Assembly: GCF_037975245.1 (NCBI RefSeq)
Contig: NC_092582.1
Span: 8,020,001-8,084,000, forward strand
DNA length: 64,000 nucleotides
Direction: 5' to 3'
From: Apostichopus japonicus
Taxonomy: Eukaryota; Echinodermata; Holothuroidea; Aspidochirotida; Stichopodidae
Positions 39,373-54,086 of the stretch are shown here, one piece after another. Within the stretch, counting starts at the first letter, position 1. Each line of letters begins with the position of its first letter. A program made the position numbers and the translations under genes. Below the pieces are notes generated by a model. That model was not told the DNA's origin. It did not search any database and was given only the letters and a program-made list of their open reading frames with translations.

Positions 39373-39693
39373 TAAAGGCATTAAGACTCGCCCCAAACCG
39401 CGTGCCGCGCTCTGATAAAGTTAACTTTCAGTTGCTTGCAAATGAAATTTACTTCTTGTCGCTACAAAATGCAGACAACATGAAACATGAAACCGTGTTA
39501 TCTTTTATCTAGACATGAAATTTCCATCGCTGCTATGTGTACTGTGTTGTGGGTATTGACCGTAGATGTATGTATTGACTGTACACTATATTGTCTAATT
39601 ACAGACGGTAGCAATCTGTGAGTATTTTCTGGGATCGATGGTGGTGTCTAACAGCTGTTCACCTAATTCAAAATTATGTCAGATTAACGGCAT
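39373..39693. mobile_element. TTAA-type MITE truncated by the satellite array
   Basis: It is homologous to 13115-13440 over nearly its whole length (AAGGCATT.AAGACTCGCCCC, GGGATCGATGGTGGTGTCTA). The match stops at AACGGCATGA, where satellite sequence starts. The last 25-30 bp and the right inverted end are missing. Confidence 0.8.
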
Positions 39694-39825
39694 GACTGTT
39701 AGGGGTATATGCCCCCGTCTGGTCGCATTTTTGTTCCTTCTAGTCCAAGCAGGCTCGAATGAGCATCATTACGCGTAGATTGCGTCCATAGGGGACGAAT
39801 AAGGCGCTGATTTCGGGGATAATTT

Positions 39826-40294
39826 GTATATATCAGGCGCGGCGGAAAGGGAAAATCATTGGGGGGCTAATGTGTGGAGACTATCTAAGCGGAGCGCCAC
39901 CATAAGTTGGTGTGGAGAGTACAAGAAAATTTTGGGTTTTTCAAACCCCTAGATGGCCGAAACGGCACTTCCCGAGTGTTTTATGCTGCGAATACCTAGC
40001 CCTAAAATATGGGTCTCAAGCCTGCAATTTCTCAGATAACAACACGTAACAATCTGGTTTATAGCCAGGGGACGGGACGAGGGTCCCCCAGCATTTACTA
40101 AAATTATTACACCTATATAGTATACGTGGGCATCGGACAGATCGACAAGTATGCATTGAAAAATGGGCAGATGCACGTTTCGGAGCCTTGGTAAATATTG
40201 GGGGCTTATCATGCATTTGCCCCCTCAACTTTTTCATTGGGGAGGGGGGCTCAGCCCCCCCCCCCTCCCCGGTTCAGCCGCCACTGGTATATAT
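39826..40294. mobile_element. hAT-like MITE inserted in the first satellite monomer
   Basis: A 453-bp element (39834-40286) runs from CAGGCGCGGCGG to CCGCCACTG. It is flanked by the 8-bp duplication GTATATAT at 39826-39833 and 40287-40294. Rejoining the flanks restores the monomer sequence. The imperfect inverted tips (CAGGCGCGGCGG and CAGTGGCGGCTG) and the 8-bp duplication fit a hAT-type MITE. It has no coding capacity. It is absent from all other monomers seen. Confidence 0.8.
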
Positions 40295-43200
40295 GTATGT
40301 TGATTTGTAAATAAATACAATAGGGAAACCATTTCCACGGTCAATAAATAGCTATTACCGATCTGCTACAAGCAGAAGCATTGATTACGTCATCTATCCC
40401 ACGTGTCGAAGCTATACGATCGCCATAGGAGAGTTGTTTACGTGTAGATGATGTCGCAATTGTACGTGTTAGGGTTATATGCCTTTCGTCTGTTCGCATT
40501 TTGTTCCTTCTAGTCCAAGAAGGCTCGAATGAGCATCATTACGCGTAGAATGGGACCATAGGGGACGAATTAGACGCTGATTTCGGGGATAATTTGTATA
40601 TGTGTATGATGATTTGTAAATAAATACACTAGGGAAACCATTTCCACGGTCAATAAATAGCTATTACCGATCTGCTATAAGCAGTAGCAGTGATTACGTC
40701 ATCTATCCCTCGTGTCGAAGCTATACAATCGCCATAGGAGAGTTCTTTACGTGTAGATGATGTCGCAATCCTACGTGTTAGGGGTATATGTCTTCGTCTG
40801 TTCGCATTTTTGTTCCTTCTAGTCCAAGCAGGCTCGAATGAGCATCATTACGCGTAGATTGCGTTCATAGGGGACGAATTAGACGCTGATTTCGGGGATA
40901 ATTTGTATATGTGTATGATGATTTGTAAATAAATACACTAGGGAAACCATTTCCACGGTCAATAAATAGCTATTACCGATCTGCTATAGGCAGTAGCAGT
41001 GATTACGTCATCTATCCCACGTGTCGAAGCTATACAATCGCCATAGGAGAGTTGTTTACGTGTAGATGATGTCGCAATCCTACGTGTTAGGGGTATATGT
41101 CTTCGTCTGTTCGCATTTTTGTTCCTTCTAGTCCAAGCAGGCTCGAATGAGCATCATTACGCGTAGATTGCGTTCATACGGGACGCATTAGACGCTGATT
41201 TCGGGGATAATTTGTATATATATATGATGATTTGTAAATAAATACACTAGGGAAACCATTTCCACGGTCAATAAATAGCTATTACCGATCTGCTAGAGGC
41301 AGTAGCAGTGATTACGTCATCTATCCCACCTGTCGAAGCTATACAATCGCCACAGGAGAGTTGTTTACGTGTAGATGATGTCGCAATCCTACGTGTTAGG
41401 GGTATATGTCTTCGTCTGTTCGCATTTTTGTTCCTTCTAGTCCAAGCAGGCTCGAATGAGCATCATTACGCGTAGATTGCGTTCATACGGGACGAATTAG
41501 ACGCTGATTTCGGGGATAATTTGTATATATGTGTGATGATTTGTAAATAAATACATTAGGGAAACCATTTCCACGGTCAATAAATAGCTATTACCGATCT
41601 GCTATAGGCAGTAGCAGTGATTACGTCATCTATCCCTCGTGTCGAAGCTATACAATCGCCATAGGAGAGTTGTTTACGTGTAGATGATGTCGCAATTGTA
41701 CGTGTTAGGGGTATATGTCTTCGTCTGTTCGCATTTTTGTTCCTTCTAGTCCAAGCAGGCTCGAATGATTATCATTACGCGTAGATTGCGTTCATAGGGG
41801 ACGAATTAGACGCTGATTTCGGGGATAATTTGTATATATGTATGATGATTTGTAAATAAATACACTAGGGAAACCATTTCCACCGTCAATAAATAGCTAT
41901 TACCGATCTGCTATAGGCAGTAGCAGTGATTACGTCATCTATCCCACGTGTCGAAGCTATACAATCGCCATAGGAGAGTTCTTTACGTGTAGATGATGTC
42001 GCAATCCTACGTGTTAGGGGTATATGTCTTCGTCTGGTCGCATTTTTGTTCCTTCTAGTCCAAGCAGGCTCGAATGAGCATCATTACGCGTAGAATGGGA
42101 CCATAGGGGACGAATTAGACGCTGATTTCGGGGATAATTTGTATATATGTATGATGATTTGTAAATAAATACATTAGGGAAACCATTTCCACGGTCAATA
42201 AATAGCTATTACCGATCTGCTATAGGCAGTAGCAGTGATTACGTCATCTATCCCACGTGTCGAAGCTATACAATCGCCATAGGAGAGTTGTTTACGTGTA
42301 GATGATGTCGCAATCCTACGTGTTAGGGGTATATGTCTTCGTCTGGTCGCATTTTTGTTCCTTCTAGTCCAAGCAGGCTCGAATGAGTATCATTACGCGT
42401 AGATTGCGTCCATAGGGGACGAATTAGACGCTGATTTCTGGGATAATTTGTATATATGTATGATGATTTGTAAATAAATACACTAGGGAAACCATTTCCA
42501 CCGTCAATAAATAGCTATTACCGATCTGCTATAGGCAGTAGCAGTGATTACGTCATCTATCCCACGTGTCGAAGCTATACAATCGCCATAGGAGAGTTCT
42601 TTACGTGTAGATGATGTCGCAATCCTACGTGTTAGGGGTATATGTCTTCGTCTGGTCGCATTTTTGTTCCTTCTAGTCCAAGCAGGCTCGAATGAGTATG
42701 ATTACGCGTAGATTGCGTCCATAGGGGACGAATTAGACGCTGATTTCTGGGATAATTTGTATATATGTATGATGATTTGTAAATAAATACACTAGGGAAA
42801 CCATTTCCACCGTCAATAAATAGCTATTACCGATCTGCTATAGGCAGTAGCAGTGATTACGTCATCTATCGCACGTGTCAAAGCTATACAATCGCCATAG
42901 GAGAGTTGTTTACGTGTAGATGATGTCGCAATCCTACGTGTTAGGGGTATATGTCTTCGTCTGGTCGCATTTTTGTTCCTTCTAGTCCAAGCAGGCTCGA
43001 ATGAGTATCATTACGCGTAGATTGCGTCCATAGGGGACGAATTAGACGCTGATTTCAAGTATAATTTGTATATATGTATGATGATTTGTAAATAAATACA
43101 CTAGGGAAACCATTTCCACGGTCAATAAATAGCTATTACCGATCTGCTATAGGCAGTAGCAGTGATTACGTCATCTATCCCTCGTGTCGAAGCTATACAA

Positions 43201-43696
43201 TCGCCATAGGAGAGTTGTTTACGTGTAGATGATGTCCCAATCCTACGTGTTAGGGTTATATGCCTTCGTCTGGTCGCATTTTTGTTCCTTCTAGTCCAAG
43301 CAGGCTCGAATGAGCATCATTACGCGTAGATTGCGTTCATAGGGGACGAATTAGACGCTGATTTCGGGGATAATTTGTATATATGTATGATGATTTGTAA
43401 ATAAATACACTAGGGAAACCATTTCCACCGTCAATAAATAGCTATTACCGATCTGCTATAGGCAGTAGCAGTGATTACGTCATCTATCCCACGTGTCGAA
43501 GCTATACAATCGCCATAGGAGAGTTGTTTACGTGTAGATGATGTCGCAATCCTACGTGTTAGGGGTATATGTCTTCGTCTGGTCGCATTTTTGTTCCTTC
43601 TAGTCCAAGCAGGCTCGAATGAGTATCATTACGCGTAGATTGCGTCCATAGGGGACGAATTAGACGCTGATTTCAAGTATAATTAAGTATAATTAA

Positions 43697-43954
43697 GACG
43701 GAGTGTATAGCCTATTGGTTAACGCCGGCGTCTCCCAGTCATGAGATCCCCGGTTCGATTCCCCGCCGACAGCAAGGTGTGTCGTCTGGCAAGGGTGTTG
43801 TTCAATAAACAACTTCCCGACATGGACGTTAAATGGATGTGTGCCGAGAGATTGGCTTCGGTCAGCTTGCGAGTCTATAAGCCTCCATGGCTTCTTTCGC
43901 GAGTTCCTGCTTGTGGGAAGATCACATATACATACATACATACATACATACATA
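43697..43954 (+). mobile_element. tRNA-derived SINE (family 2), array copy 1
   Basis: The tRNA-like head has box A TAGCCTATTGGTTAACGC (from 43708) and box B GGTTCGATTCC (43752-43762). A tRNA-unrelated body of about 170 bp follows, ending in a (CATA)n tail. The left flank has a doubled AAGTATAATT; the right side resumes the monomer at ATTTGTATATATG. It is one of six copies in the same monomer position, so it inserted once and was then amplified with the array. Confidence 0.9.
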
Positions 43955-46900
43955 ATTTGTATATATGTATGATGATTTGTAAATAAATACACTAGGGAAA
44001 CCATTTCCACGGTCAATAAATAGCTATTACCGATCTGCTATAGGCAGTAGCAGTGATTACGTCATCTATCCCTCGTGTCGAAGCTATACAATCGCCATAG
44101 GAGAGTTGTTTACGTGTAGATGATGTCCCAATCCTACGTGTTAGGGTTATATGCCTTCGTCTGGTCGCATTTTTGTTCCTTCTAGTCCAAGCAGGCTCGA
44201 ATGAGCATCATTACGCGTAGATTGCGTTCATAGGGGACGAATTAGACGCTGATTTCGGGGATAATTTGTATATATGTGTGATGGTTTGTAAATAAATACA
44301 CTAGGGAAACCATTTCCACGGTCAATAAATAGCTATTACCGATCTGCTATAGGCAGTAGCAGTGATTACGTCATCTATCCCACGTGTCGAAGCTATACAA
44401 TCGCCATAGGAGAGTTCTTTACGTGTAGATGATGTCGCAATCCTACGTGTTAGGGGTATATGTCTTCGTCTGGTCGCATTTTTGTTCCTTCTAGTCCAAG
44501 CAGGCTCGAATGAGTATCATTACGCGTAGATTGCGTCCATAGGGGACGAATTAGACGCTGATTTCAAGTATAATTTGTATATATGTATGATGATTTGTAA
44601 ATAAATACACTAGGGAAACCATTTCCACGGTCAATAAATAGCTATTACCGATCTGCTATAGGCAGTAGCAGTGATTACGTCATCTATCCCACGTGTCGAA
44701 GCTATACAATCGCCATAGGAGAGTTCTTTACGTGTAGATGATGTCGCAATCCTACGTGTTAGGGGTATATGTCTTCGTCTGTTCGCATTTTTGTTCCTTC
44801 TAGTCCAAGCAGGCTCGAATGAGCATCATTACACGTAGATTACGTTCATACGGGACGAATTAGACGCTGATTCCGGGCATAATTTGTATATATGTGTGAT
44901 GATTTGTAAATAAATACACTAGGGAAACCATTTCCACGGTCAATAAATAGCTATTACCGATCTGCTATAGGCAGTAGCAGTGATTACGTCATCTATCCCA
45001 CGTGTCGAAGCTATACAATCGCCATAGGAGAGTTGTTTACGTGTAGATGATGTCGCAATCCTACGTGTTAGGGGTATATGTCTTCGTCTGTTCGCATTTT
45101 TGTTCCTTCTAGTCCAAGCAGGCTCGAATGAGCATCATTACGCGTAGATTGCGTTCATACGGGACGAATTAGACGCTGATTCCGGGCATAATTTGTATAT
45201 ATGTGTGATGATTTGTAAATAAATACACTAGGGAAACCATTTCCACGGTCAATAAATAGCTATTACCGATCTGCTATAGGCAGTAGCAGTGATTACGTCA
45301 TCTATCCCACGTGTCGAAGCTATACCATCGCCATAGGAGAGTTGTTTACGTGTAGATGATGTCGCAATCCTACGTGTTAGGGGTATATGTCTTCGTCTGG
45401 TCGCATTTTTGTTCCTTCTAGTCCAAGCAGGCTCGAATGAGTATCATTACGCGTAGATTGCGTCCATAGGGGACGAATTAGACGCTGATTTCAAGTATAA
45501 TTTGTATATATGTATGATGATTTGTAAATAAATACACTAGGGAAACCATTTCCACGGTCAATAAATAGCTATTACCGATCTGCTATAGGCAGTAGCAGTG
45601 ATTACGTCATCTATCCCACGTGTCGAAGCTATACAATCGCCATAGGAGAGTTGTTTACGTGTAGATGATGTCGCAATCCTACGTGTTAGGGGTATATGTC
45701 TTCGTCTGTTTGCATTTTTGTTCCTTCTAGTCCAAGCAGGCTCGAACGAGCATCATTACGCGTAGATTGCGTTCATACGGGACGAATTAGACGCTGATTC
45801 CGGGCATAATTTGTATATATGTGTGATGATTTGTAAATAAATACACTAGGGAAACCATTTCCACGGTCAATAAATAGCTATTACCGATCTGCTATAAGCA
45901 GTAACAGTGATTACGTCATCTATCCCACGTGTTGAAGCTATACAATCGCCATAGGAGAGTTGTTTACGTGTAGATGATGTCGCAATCCTACGTGTTAGGG
46001 GTATATGTCTTCGTCTGTTCGCATTTTTGTTCCTTCTAGTCCAAGCAGGCTCGAATGAGCATCATTACGCGTAGAATGGGACCATAGGGGACGAATTAGA
46101 CGCTGATTTCGGGGATAATTTGTATATATGTATGATGATTTGTAAATAAATACACTAGGGAAACCATTTCCACGGTCAATAAATAGCTATTACCGATCTG
46201 CTATAGGGGGTGGCAGTGAATACGTCATCTATCCCACGTGTCGAAGCTATACAATCGCCATAGGAGAGTTCTTTACGTGTAGATGATGTCGCAATCCTAC
46301 GTGTTAGGGGTATATGTCTTCGTCTGGTCGCATTTTTGTTCCTTCTAGTCCAAGCAGGCTCGAATGAGTATCATTACGCGTAGATTGCGTCCATAGGGGA
46401 CGAATTAGACGCTGATTTCAAGTATAATTTGTATATATGTATGATGATTTGTAAATAAATACACTAGGGAAACCATTTCCACGGTCAATAAATAGCTATT
46501 ACCGATCTGCTATAGGCAGTAGCAGTGATTACGTCATCTATCCCTCGTGTCGAAGCTATACAATCGCCATAGGAGAGTTGTTTACGTGTAGATGATGTCC
46601 CAATCCTACGTGTTAGGGTTATATGCCTTCGTCTGGTCGCATTTTTGTTCCTTCTAGTCCAAGCAGGCTCGAATGAGCATCATTACGCGTAGATTGCGTT
46701 CATAGGGGACGAATTAGACGCTGATTTCGGGGATAATTTGTATATATGTATGATGATTTGTAAATAAATACACTAGGGAAACCATTTCCACCGTCAATAA
46801 ATAGCTATTACCGATCTGCTATAGGCAGTAGCAGTGATTACGTCATCTATCCCACGTGTCGAAGCTATACAATCGCCATAGGAGAGTTGTTTACGTGTAG

Positions 46901-47059
46901 ATGATGTCGCAATCCTACGTGTTAGGGGTATATGTCTTCGTCTGGTCGCATTTTTGTTCCTTCTAGTCCAAGCAGGCTCGAATGAGTATCATTACGCGTA
47001 GATTGCGTCCATAGGGGACGAATTAGACGCTGATTTCAAGTATAATTAAGTATAATTAA

Positions 47060-47313
47060 GACGGAGTGTATAGCCTATTGGTTAACGCCGGCGTCTCCCA
47101 GTCATGAGATCCCCGGTTCGATTCCCCGCCGACAGCAAGGTGTGTCGTCTGGCAAGGGTGTTGTTCAATAAACAACTTCCCGACATGGACGTTAAATGGA
47201 TGTGTGCCGAGAGATTGGCTTCGGTCAGCTTTCGAGTCTATAAGCCTCCATGGCTTCTTTCGCGAGTTCCTACTTGTGGGAAGATCACATATACATACAT
47301 ACATACATACATA
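47060..47313 (+). mobile_element. tRNA-derived SINE (family 2), array copy 2
   Basis: Same insertion as copy 1, 3363 bp downstream, which equals ten monomers plus the insert. Private variants GCTTTCGAG and TTCCTACTTG, and a tail shorter by one CATA unit, are shared only with copy 3. Box A and box B are intact. Confidence 0.9.
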
Positions 47314-50300
47314 ATTTGTATATATGTATGATGATTTGTAAATAAATACACTAGGGAAACCATTTCCACGGTCAATAAATAGCTATTACCGATCTGCTAT
47401 AGGCAGTAGCAGTGATTACGTCATCTATCCCTCGTGTCGAAGCTATACAATCGCCATAGGAGAGTTGTTTACGTGTAGATGATGTCCCAATCCTACGTGT
47501 TAGGGTTATATGCCTTCGTCTGGTCGCATTTTTGTTCCTTCTAGTCCAAGCAGGCTCGAATGAGCATCATTACGCGTAGATTGCGTTCATAGGGGACGAA
47601 TTAGACGCTGATTTCGGGGATAATTTGTATATATGTGTGATGGTTTGTAAATAAATACACTAGGGAAACCATTTCCACGGTCAATAAATAGCTATTACCG
47701 ATCTGCTATAGGCAGTAGCAGTGATTACGTCATCTATCCCACGTGTCGAAGCTATACAATCGCCATAGGAGAGTTCTTTACGTGTAGATGATGTCGCAAT
47801 CCTACGTGTTAGGGGTATATGTCTTCGTCTGGTCGCATTTTTGTTCCTTCTAGTCCAAGCAGGCTCGAATGAGTATCATTACGCGTAGATTGCGTCCATA
47901 GGGGACGAATTAGACGCTGATTTCAAGTATAATTTGTATATATGTATGATGATTTGTAAATAAATACACTAGGGAAACCATTTCCACGGTCAATAAATAG
48001 CTATTACCGATCTGCTATAGGCAGTAGCAGTGATTACGTCATCTATCCCACGTGTCGAAGCTATACAATCGCCATAGGAGAGTTCTTTACGTGTAGATGA
48101 TGTCGCAATCCTACGTGTGAGGGGTATATGTCTTCGTCTGGTCGCATTTTTGTTCCTTCTAGTCCAAGCAGGCTCGAATGAGCATCATTACGCGTAGAAT
48201 GGGACCATAGGGGACGAATTAGACGCTGATTTCGGGGATAATTTGTATATATGTATGATGATTTGTAAATAAATACATTAGGGAAACCATTTCCACGGTC
48301 AATAAATAGCTATTACCGATCTGCTATAGGCAGTAGCAGTGATTACGTCATCTATCCCACGTGTCGAAGCTATACAATCGCCATAGGAGAGTTGTTTACG
48401 TGTAGATGATGTCGCAATCCTACGTGTTAGGGGTATATGTCTTCGTCTGGTCGCATTTTTGTTCCTTCTAGTCCAAGCAGGCTCGAATGAGCATCATTAC
48501 ACGTAGATTACGTTCATACGGGACGAATTAGACGCTGATTCCGGGCATAATTTGTATATATGTGTGATGATTTGTAAATAAATACACTAGGGAAACCATT
48601 TCCACGGTCAATAAATAGCTATTACCGATCTGCTATAGGCAGTAGCAGTGATTACGTCATCTATCCCACGTGTCGAAGCTATACAATCGCCATAGGAGAG
48701 TTGTTTACGTGTAGATGATGTCGCAATCCTACGTGTTAGGGGTATATGTCTTCGTCTGTTCGCATTTTTGTTCCTTCTAGTCCAAGCAGGCTCGAATGAG
48801 CATCATTACGCGTAGATTGCGTTCATACGGGACGAATTAGACGCTGATTCCGGGCATAATTTGTATATATGTGTGATGATTTGTAAATAAATACACTAGG
48901 GAAACCATTTCCACGGTCAATAAATAGCTATTACCGATCTGCTATAGGCAGTAGCAGTGATTACGTCATCTATCCCACGTGTCGAAGCTATACCATCGCC
49001 ATAGGAGAGTTGTTTACGTGTAGATGATGTCGCAATCCTACGTGTTAGGGGTATATGTCTTCGTCTGGTCGCATTTTTGTTCCTTCTAGTCCAAGCAGGC
49101 TCGAATGAGTATCATTACGCGTAGATTGCGTCCATAGGGGACGAATTAGACGCTGATTTCAAGTATAATTTGTATATATGTATGATGATTTGTAAATAAA
49201 TACACTAGGGAAACCATTTCCACGGTCAATAAATAGCTATTACCGATCTGCTATAGGCAGTAGCAGTGATTACGTCATCTATCCCACGTGTCGAAGCTAT
49301 ACAATCGCCATAGGAGAGTTGTTTACGTGTAGATGATGTCGCAATCCTACGTGTTAGGGGTATATGTCTTCGTCTGTTTGCATTTTTGTTCCTTCTAGTC
49401 CAAGCAGGCTCGAACGAGCATCATTACGCGTAGATTGCGTTCATACGGGACGAATTAGACGCTGATTCCGGGCATAATTTGTATATATGTGTGATGATTT
49501 GTAAATAAATACACTAGGGAAACCATTTCCACGGTCAATAAATAGCTATTACCGATCTGCTATAAGCAGTAACAGTGATTACGTCATCTATCCCACGTGT
49601 TGAAGCTATACAATCGCCATAGGAGAGTTGTTTACGTGTAGATGATGTCGCAATCCTACGTGTTAGGGGTATATGTCTTCGTCTGTTCGCATTTTTGTTC
49701 CTTCTAGTCCAAGCAGGCTCGAATGAGCATCATTACGCGTAGAATGGGACCATAGGGGACGAATTAGACGCTGATTTCGGGGATAATTTGTATATATGTA
49801 TGATGATTTGTAAATAAATACACTAGGGAAACCATTTCCACGGTCAATAAATAGCTATTACCGATCTGCTATAGGCAGTAGCAGTGATTACGTCATCTAT
49901 CCCACGTGTCGAAGCTATACAATCGCCATAGGAGAGTTCTTTACGTGTAGATGATGTCGCAATCCTACGTGTTAGGGGTATATGTCTTCGTCTGGTCGCA
50001 TTTTTGTTCCTTCTAGTCCAAGCAGGCTCGAATGAGTATCATTACGCGTAGATTGCGTCCATAGGGGACGAATTAGACGCTGATTTCAAGTATAATTTGT
50101 ATATATGTATGATGATTTGTAAATAAATACACTAGGGAAACCATTTCCACGGTCAATAAATAGCTATTACCGATCTGCTATAGGCAGTAGCAGTGATTAC
50201 GTCATCTATCCCTCGTGTCGAAGCTATACAATCGCCATAGGAGAGTTGTTTACGTGTAGATGATGTCCCAATCCTACGTGTTAGGGTTATATGCCTTCGT

Positions 50301-50727
50301 CTGGTCGCATTTTTGTTCCTTCTAGTCCAAGCAGGCTCGAATGAGCATCATTACGCGTAGATTGCGTTCATAGGGGACGAATTAGACGCTGATTTCGGGG
50401 ATAATTTGTATATATGTATGATGATTTGTAAATAAATACACTAGGGAAACCATTTCCACCGTCAATAAATAGCTATTACCGATCTGCTATAGGCAGTAGC
50501 AGTGATTACGTCATCTATCCCACGTGTCGAAGCTATACAATCGCCATAGGAGAGTTGTTTACGTGTAGATGATGTCGCAATCCTACGTGTTAGGGGTATA
50601 TGTCTTCGTCTGGTCGCATTTTTGTTCCTTCTAGTCCAAGCAGGCTCGAATGAGTATCATTACGCGTAGATTGCGTCCATAGGGGACGAATTAGACGCTG
50701 ATTTCAAGTATAATTAAGTATAATTAA

Positions 50728-50981
50728 GGCGGAGTGTATAGCCTATTGGTTAACGCCGGCGTCTCCCAGTCATGAGATCCCCGGTTCGATTCCCCGCCGA
50801 CAGCAAGGTGTGTCGTCTGGCAAGGGTGTTGTTCAATAAACAACTTCCCGACATGGACGTTAAATGGATGTGTGCCGAGAGATTGGCTTCGGTCAGCTTT
50901 CGAGTCTATAAGCCTCCATGGCTTCTTTCGCGAGTTCCTACTTGTGGGAAGATCACATATACATACATACATACATACATA
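50728..50981 (+). mobile_element. tRNA-derived SINE (family 2), array copy 3
   Basis: It lies 3668 bp after copy 2 (eleven monomers plus the insert) and shares the body variants of copy 2. The head begins GCGGAG, as in copy 6, instead of ACGGAG. Box A and box B are intact. Confidence 0.9.
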
Positions 50982-53900
50982 ATTTGTATATATGTATGAT
51001 GATTTGTAAATAAATACACTAGGGAAACCATTTCCACGGTCAATAAATAGCTATTACCGATCTGCTATAGGCAGTAGCAGTGATTACGTCATCTATCCCT
51101 CGTGTCGAAGCTATACAATCGCCATAGGAGAGTTGTTTACGTGTAGATGATGTCCCAATCCTACGTGTTAGGGTTATATGCCTTCGTCTGGTCGCATTTT
51201 TGTTCCTTCTAGTCCAAGCAGGCTCGAATGAGCATCATTACGCGTAGATTGCGTTCATAGGGGACGAATTAGACGCTGATTTCGGGGATAATTTGTATAT
51301 ATGTGTGATGGTTTGTAAATAAATACACTAGGGAAACCATTTCCACGGTCAATAAATAGCTATTACCGATCTGCTATAGGCAGTAGCAGTGATTACGTCA
51401 TCTATCCCACGTGTCGAAGCTATACAATCGCCATAGGAGAGTTCTTTACGTGTAGATGATGTCGCAATCCTACGTGTTAGGGGTATATGTCTTCGTCTGG
51501 TCGCATTTTTGTTCCTTCTAGTCCAAGCAGGCTCGAATGAGTATCATTACGCGTAGATTGCGTCCATAGGGGACGAATTAGACGCTGATTTCAAGTATAA
51601 TTTGTATATATGTATGATGATTTGTAAATAAATACACTAGGGAAACCATTTCCACGGTCAATAAATAGCTATTACCGATCTGCTATAGGCAGTAGCAGTG
51701 ATTACGTCATCTATCCCACGTGTCGAAGCTATACAATCGCCATAGGAGAGTTCTTTACGTGTAGATGATGTCGCAATCCTACGTGTGAGGGGTATATGTC
51801 TTCGTCTGGTCGCATTTTTGTTCCTTCTAGTCCAAGCAGGCTCGAATGAGCATCATTACGCGTAGAATGGGACCATAGGGGACGAATTAGACGCTGATTT
51901 CGGGGATAATTTGTATATATGTATGATGATTTGTAAATAAATACATTAGGGAAACCATTTCCACGGTCAATAAATAGCTATTACCGATCTGCTATAGGCA
52001 GTAGCAGTGATTACGTCATCTATCCCACGTGTCGAAGCTATACAATCGCCATAGGAGAGTTGTTTACGTGTAGATGATGTCGCAATCCTACGTGTTAGGG
52101 GTATATGTCTTCGTCTGGTCGCATTTTTGTTCCTTCTAGTCCAAGCAGGCTCGAATGAGTATCATTACGCGTAGATTGCGTCCATAGGGGACGAATTAGA
52201 CGCTGATTTCAAGTATAATTTGTATATATGTATGATGATTTGTAAATAAATACACTAGGGAAACCATTTCCACGGTCAATAAATAGCTATTACCGATCTG
52301 CTATAGGCAGTAGCAGTGATTACGTCATCTATCCCACGTGTCGAAGCTATACAATCGCCATAGGAGAGTTGTTTACGTGTAGATGATGTCGCAATCCTAC
52401 GTGTTAGGGGTATATGTCTTCGTCTGTTCGCATTTTTGTTCCTTCTAGTCCAAGCAGGCTCGAACGAGCATCATTACGCGTAGATTGCGTTCATACGGGA
52501 CGAATTAGACGCTGAATCCGGGCATAATTTGTATATATGTGTGATGATTTGTAAATAAATACACTAGGGAAACCATTTCCACGGTCAATAAATAGCTATT
52601 ACCGATCTGCTATGAGCAGTAGCAGTGATTACGTCATCTATCCCACGTGTTGAAGCTATACAATCGCCATAGGAGAGTTGTTTACGTGTAGATGATGTCG
52701 CAATCCTACGTGTTAGGGGTATATGTCTTCGTCTGTTCGCATTTTTGTTCCTTCTAGTCCAAGCAGGCTCGAATGATTATCATTGCGCGTAGATTGCGTT
52801 CATAGGGGACGAATTAGACGCTGATTTCGGGGATAATTTGTATATATGTGTGATGATTTGTAAATAAATACACTAGGGAAACCATTTCCACGGTCAATAA
52901 ATAGCTATTACCGATCTGCTATAAGCAGTAACAGTGATTACGTCATCTATCCCACGTGTTGAAGCTATACAATCGCCATAGGAGAGTTGTTTACGTGTAG
53001 ATGATGTCGCAATCCTACGTGTTAGGGGTATATGTCTTCGTCTGTTCGCATTTTTGTTCCTTCTAGTCCAAGCAGGCTCGAATGAGCATCATTACGCGTA
53101 GAATGGGACCATAGGGGACGAATTAGACGCTGATTTCGGGGATAATTTGTATATATGTATGATGATTTGTAAATAAATACACTAGGGAAACCATTTCCAC
53201 GGTCAATAAATAGCTATTACCGATCTGCTATAGGCAGTAGCAGTGATTACGTCATCTATCCCACGTGTCGAAGCTATACAATCGCCATAGGAGAGTTGTT
53301 TACGTGTAGATGATGTCGCAATCCTACGTGTTAGGGGTATATGTCTTCGTCTGGTCGCATTTTTGTTCCTTCTAGTCCAAGCAGGCTCGAATGAGTATCA
53401 TTACGCGTAGATTGCGTCCATAGGGGACGAATTAGACGCTGATTTCAAGTATAATTTGTATATATGTATGATGATTTGTAAATAAATACACTAGGGAAAC
53501 CATTTCCACGGTCAATAAATAGCTATTACCGATCTGCTATAGGCAGTAGCAGTGATTACGTCATCTATCCCTCGTGTCGAAGCTATACAATCGCCATAGG
53601 AGAGTTGTTTACGTGTAGATGATGTCCCAATCCTACGTGTTAGGGTTATATGCCTTCGTCTGGTCGCATTTTTGTTCCTTCTAGTCCAAGCAGGCTCGAA
53701 TGAGCATCATTACGCGTAGATTGCGTTCATAGGGGACGAATTAGACGCTGATTTCAAGTATAATTTGTATATATGTATGATGATTTGTAAATAAATACAC
53801 TAGGGAAACCATTTCCACCGTCAATAAATAGCTATTACCGATCTGCTATAGGCAGTAGCAGTGATTACGTCATCTATCCCACGTGTCGAAGCTATACAAT

Positions 53901-54086
53901 CGCCATAGGAGAGTTGTTTACGTGTAGATGATGTCGCAATCCTACGTGTTAGGGGTATATGTCTTCGTCTGGTCGCATTTTTGTTCCTTCTAGTCCAAGC
54001 AGGCTCGAATGAGTATCATTACGCGTAGATTGCGTCCATAGGGGACGAATTAGACGCTGATTTCAAGTATAATTAAGTATAATTAA

